Assembly: GCF_004115155.1 (NCBI RefSeq)
Contig: NZ_RDSM01000002.1
Location: 1,054,001 to 1,118,000 of the forward strand
Reading direction: 5' to 3'
DNA length: 64,000 bases
From: Granulicella sibirica
Lineage (GTDB): Bacteria; Acidobacteriota; Terriglobia; Terriglobales; Acidobacteriaceae
Positions within the stretch are counted from its first letter, which is position 1; each line of letters begins with the position of its first letter. Made by a program: the position numbers and the translations under genes. Below are positions 62,955 to 64,000 of this stretch, piece after piece. Under the pieces are notes generated by a model. The model did no database searches and was not told where the DNA came from. It saw nothing but the letters and a program-made list of their open reading frames with translations.

Positions 62955-63465
62955 ACTTCTTCGGCATGAAGGCCACAACGACCCCGAAGGCCATCCACAC
63001 CACGCCCAAGGCATACGCAAGCTTCTCATCCAGCGCCAGCCAATCCCGGTAGACGTTGGCGGAGGACCGAGCCGCCTCGAGTCTCTTTCTCGCAGCGGCA
63101 ACCCGGTCATCTTCTGCCGCCGAAGCCAGCGCCTGCTGTTCTCTCAGGGTCGCCTGCAATTCTGACTGTTTCCTCTGATCCGCACTCAGTCGTCGTTCAG
63201 CCTCATCAACGCCGGTACCCTGAAGACGAGCGCTTTCGATCGCGACTTCGTCGTTTCGAACGTCAAAGCGGATCTTCTCAGCCTGTGACTCTGTCTTCAT
63301 CGCGTCCATCCGTACAGTCTCCTGCCAACTACGAATATCGTCGCGCGCCTTCGCGGAAGCCACTACGGCTTCCTGCAGGCCGTCCCTCGCCGCAAACCAG
63401 TTCACACCGAGTGGGCAGGATCCAATCAAAGCCGTCAAGCCCAACACCCAGGCCAGAATTTTCAT
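62953..63465 (-). CDS. Membrane-anchored coiled-coil protein of unknown function
   Basis: The ATG at 63465 gives 170 residues: an N-terminal hydrophobic segment (MKILAWVLGLTALIGSCPLGVNWF), a long charged coiled coil (about 35-135) and a second hydrophobic segment at the C-terminus (LAYALGVVWMAFGVVVAFMPKK). Cys17 could be lipidated (IGSC). No family recognised. Confidence 0.7.
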   Translation of the reverse strand: MKILAWVLGLTALIGSCPLGVNWFAARDGLQEAVVASAKARDDIRSWQETVRMDAMKTESQAEKIRFDVRNDEVAIESARLQGTGVDEAERRLSADQRKQSELQATLREQQALASAAEDDRVAAARKRLEAARSSANVYRDWLALDEKLAYALGVVWMAFGVVVAFMPKK

Positions 63466-63599
63466 GGTCGCAACAGAGTACCCCAGAAATGGAGGTCGAG
63501 ACGTCGGGTATGGCCGCCCCAAGAGAACGGAGGCAGCCACCCGGGCACGAGTCCTGAAATGCTGCGATGACTTGGAGGCAATAAGTGCCTTATTTGGGT

Positions 63600-63688
63600 T
63601 GGTGCCCGGAGGGGGACTTGAACCCCCACGGAGGGTTATCTCCTGCGGATTTTAAGTCCGCTGTGTCTGCCGATTTCACCATCCGGGC
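63600..63688 (-). tRNA. tRNA-Leu (anticodon UAA)
   Basis: On the minus strand the acceptor stem GCCCGGA pairs with TCCGGGC, followed by an A discriminator and an encoded CCA. The anticodon loop ACTTAAAAT carries TAA. The long variable arm (CAGGAGATAACCCTCCG) and the T loop GTTCAAGTC are typical of a class II leucine tRNA. Confidence 0.96.
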
Positions 63689-63707
63689 CCGTACTTCAGT
63701 CTACCTT

Positions 63708-64000
63708 CTAGTGCACAGGATAGAGCGCCCGGTACATCTCACGATTTCGCAGAATTGCCTGCACGTACTCCCGCGTCTCTGAATATGGAATCGACTCGAC
63801 GTACTCCGCGACATCCTTGTAGTCGTTCGTTGATAGCCAGCGGCGAACAGGCGTGTCGCCCGCGTTGTAGGCTGCCAACGCGTATTCCGCCTGGCCGCCG
63901 AAGCGATCCAGCACCTCGCGCAGATTAGTCGTCCCCAGCAGCAGATTCGTCGATGGATTGAAGAGCTGCCGGGCGTCAAACCCACGCAGACCATTTTTCT
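63708..64000 (-). CDS. Lytic transglycosylase, C-terminal part (cut by the window edge)
   Basis: The frame reads GFDARQLFNPSTNLLLGTTNLREVLDRFGGQAEYALAAYNAGDTPVRRW, the AAYNAG motif being the final part of the SLT (soluble lytic transglycosylase) domain, and ends in ETREYVQAILRNREMYRALY, typical of the Slt70-type C-terminus. The catalytic glutamate lies beyond the window. The enzyme cuts peptidoglycan glycan strands. Confidence 0.9.
   Translation of the reverse strand, partial: KNGLRGFDARQLFNPSTNLLLGTTNLREVLDRFGGQAEYALAAYNAGDTPVRRWLSTNDYKDVAEYVESIPYSETREYVQAILRNREMYRALYPVH

Noticed and set aside
1..64000. Prophage, insertion sequence or CRISPR array
   Set aside because: No integrase, transposase, phage structural cluster or regular direct repeats with spacers were found; the single DUF6582 gene alone is not evidence of a prophage.

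Overview
The window looks like a stretch of chromosome from an acidobacterium of the Terriglobia/Acidobacteriaceae type (the Granulicella, Terriglobus and Edaphobacter group). The evidence is two very large Oar-like TonB-dependent receptors with carboxypeptidase-regulatory-like N-termini, a TIGR03435 protein, a bacillithiol ligase BshC, a DUF1080 protein, a GC-rich base composition by eye and the mixture of gene types. This is inferred from family knowledge only; there is no rRNA in the window. No prophage, insertion sequence, CRISPR array or replication origin was seen.

Layout. 1-3.1 kb: housekeeping genes (rsmA/ksgA, ruvC coupled to a small secreted protein, thiG with a long structured leader). 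3.4-20.6 kb: a polysaccharide-use locus with an OprB-like porin, a GH76 endo-mannanase-like enzyme, a Tat-exported GHL6/GH42-trimerisation-type glycosidase, a GH92 alpha-mannosidase coupled to an 1144-residue TonB-dependent receptor, an MFS transporter, a clan GH-D glycosidase, a CE15 glucuronoyl esterase and a PI-PLC-like phosphodiesterase. GH76 plus GH92 plus a TonB receptor suggests alpha-mannan (fungal wall or glycoprotein glycans) as one substrate. The GH92 gene carries a one-base frameshift between its signal peptide and catalytic domain. 20.6-33.3 kb: MarC, a five-PAS histidine kinase, a PQQ dehydrogenase with an embedded cytochrome c, Uup-type ABC-F ATPase, a methyltransferase, BshC and a NUDIX hydrolase with a histone-like tail. 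33.5-39.4 kb: cold-shock protein, PolX, a DUF2076 protein, and a divergent TetR/DHA2 efflux pair with a clear operator.

39.4-50 kb: an M48-like protein without metal ligands, DUF1080, an M3 oligopeptidase, a heme-O synthase/DUF420/small membrane protein operon for cytochrome oxidase assembly, lipocalin, a possible lipoprotein, a 721-residue secreted protein of unknown function, and SSB. 50-59.3 kb: PilZ, TIGR03435, a four-helix membrane protein, small regulators paired with small enzymes (MarR/SnoaL-like, WYL/DinB), a decayed metallo-beta-lactamase-fold gene, CyaY, a family 2 glycosyltransferase and an ECF sigma factor with a small membrane protein. 59.7-64 kb: a second TonB receptor, a coiled-coil membrane protein, tRNA-Leu(UAA) and the C-terminal part of a lytic transglycosylase cut by the window edge.

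A family of dispersed palindromes is visible at about 6.3, 8.7 and 35.2 kb; the last copy lies in frame inside polX. Start sites were chosen by Shine-Dalgarno spacing, signal peptides and operator positions, and often differ from the longest open frame.
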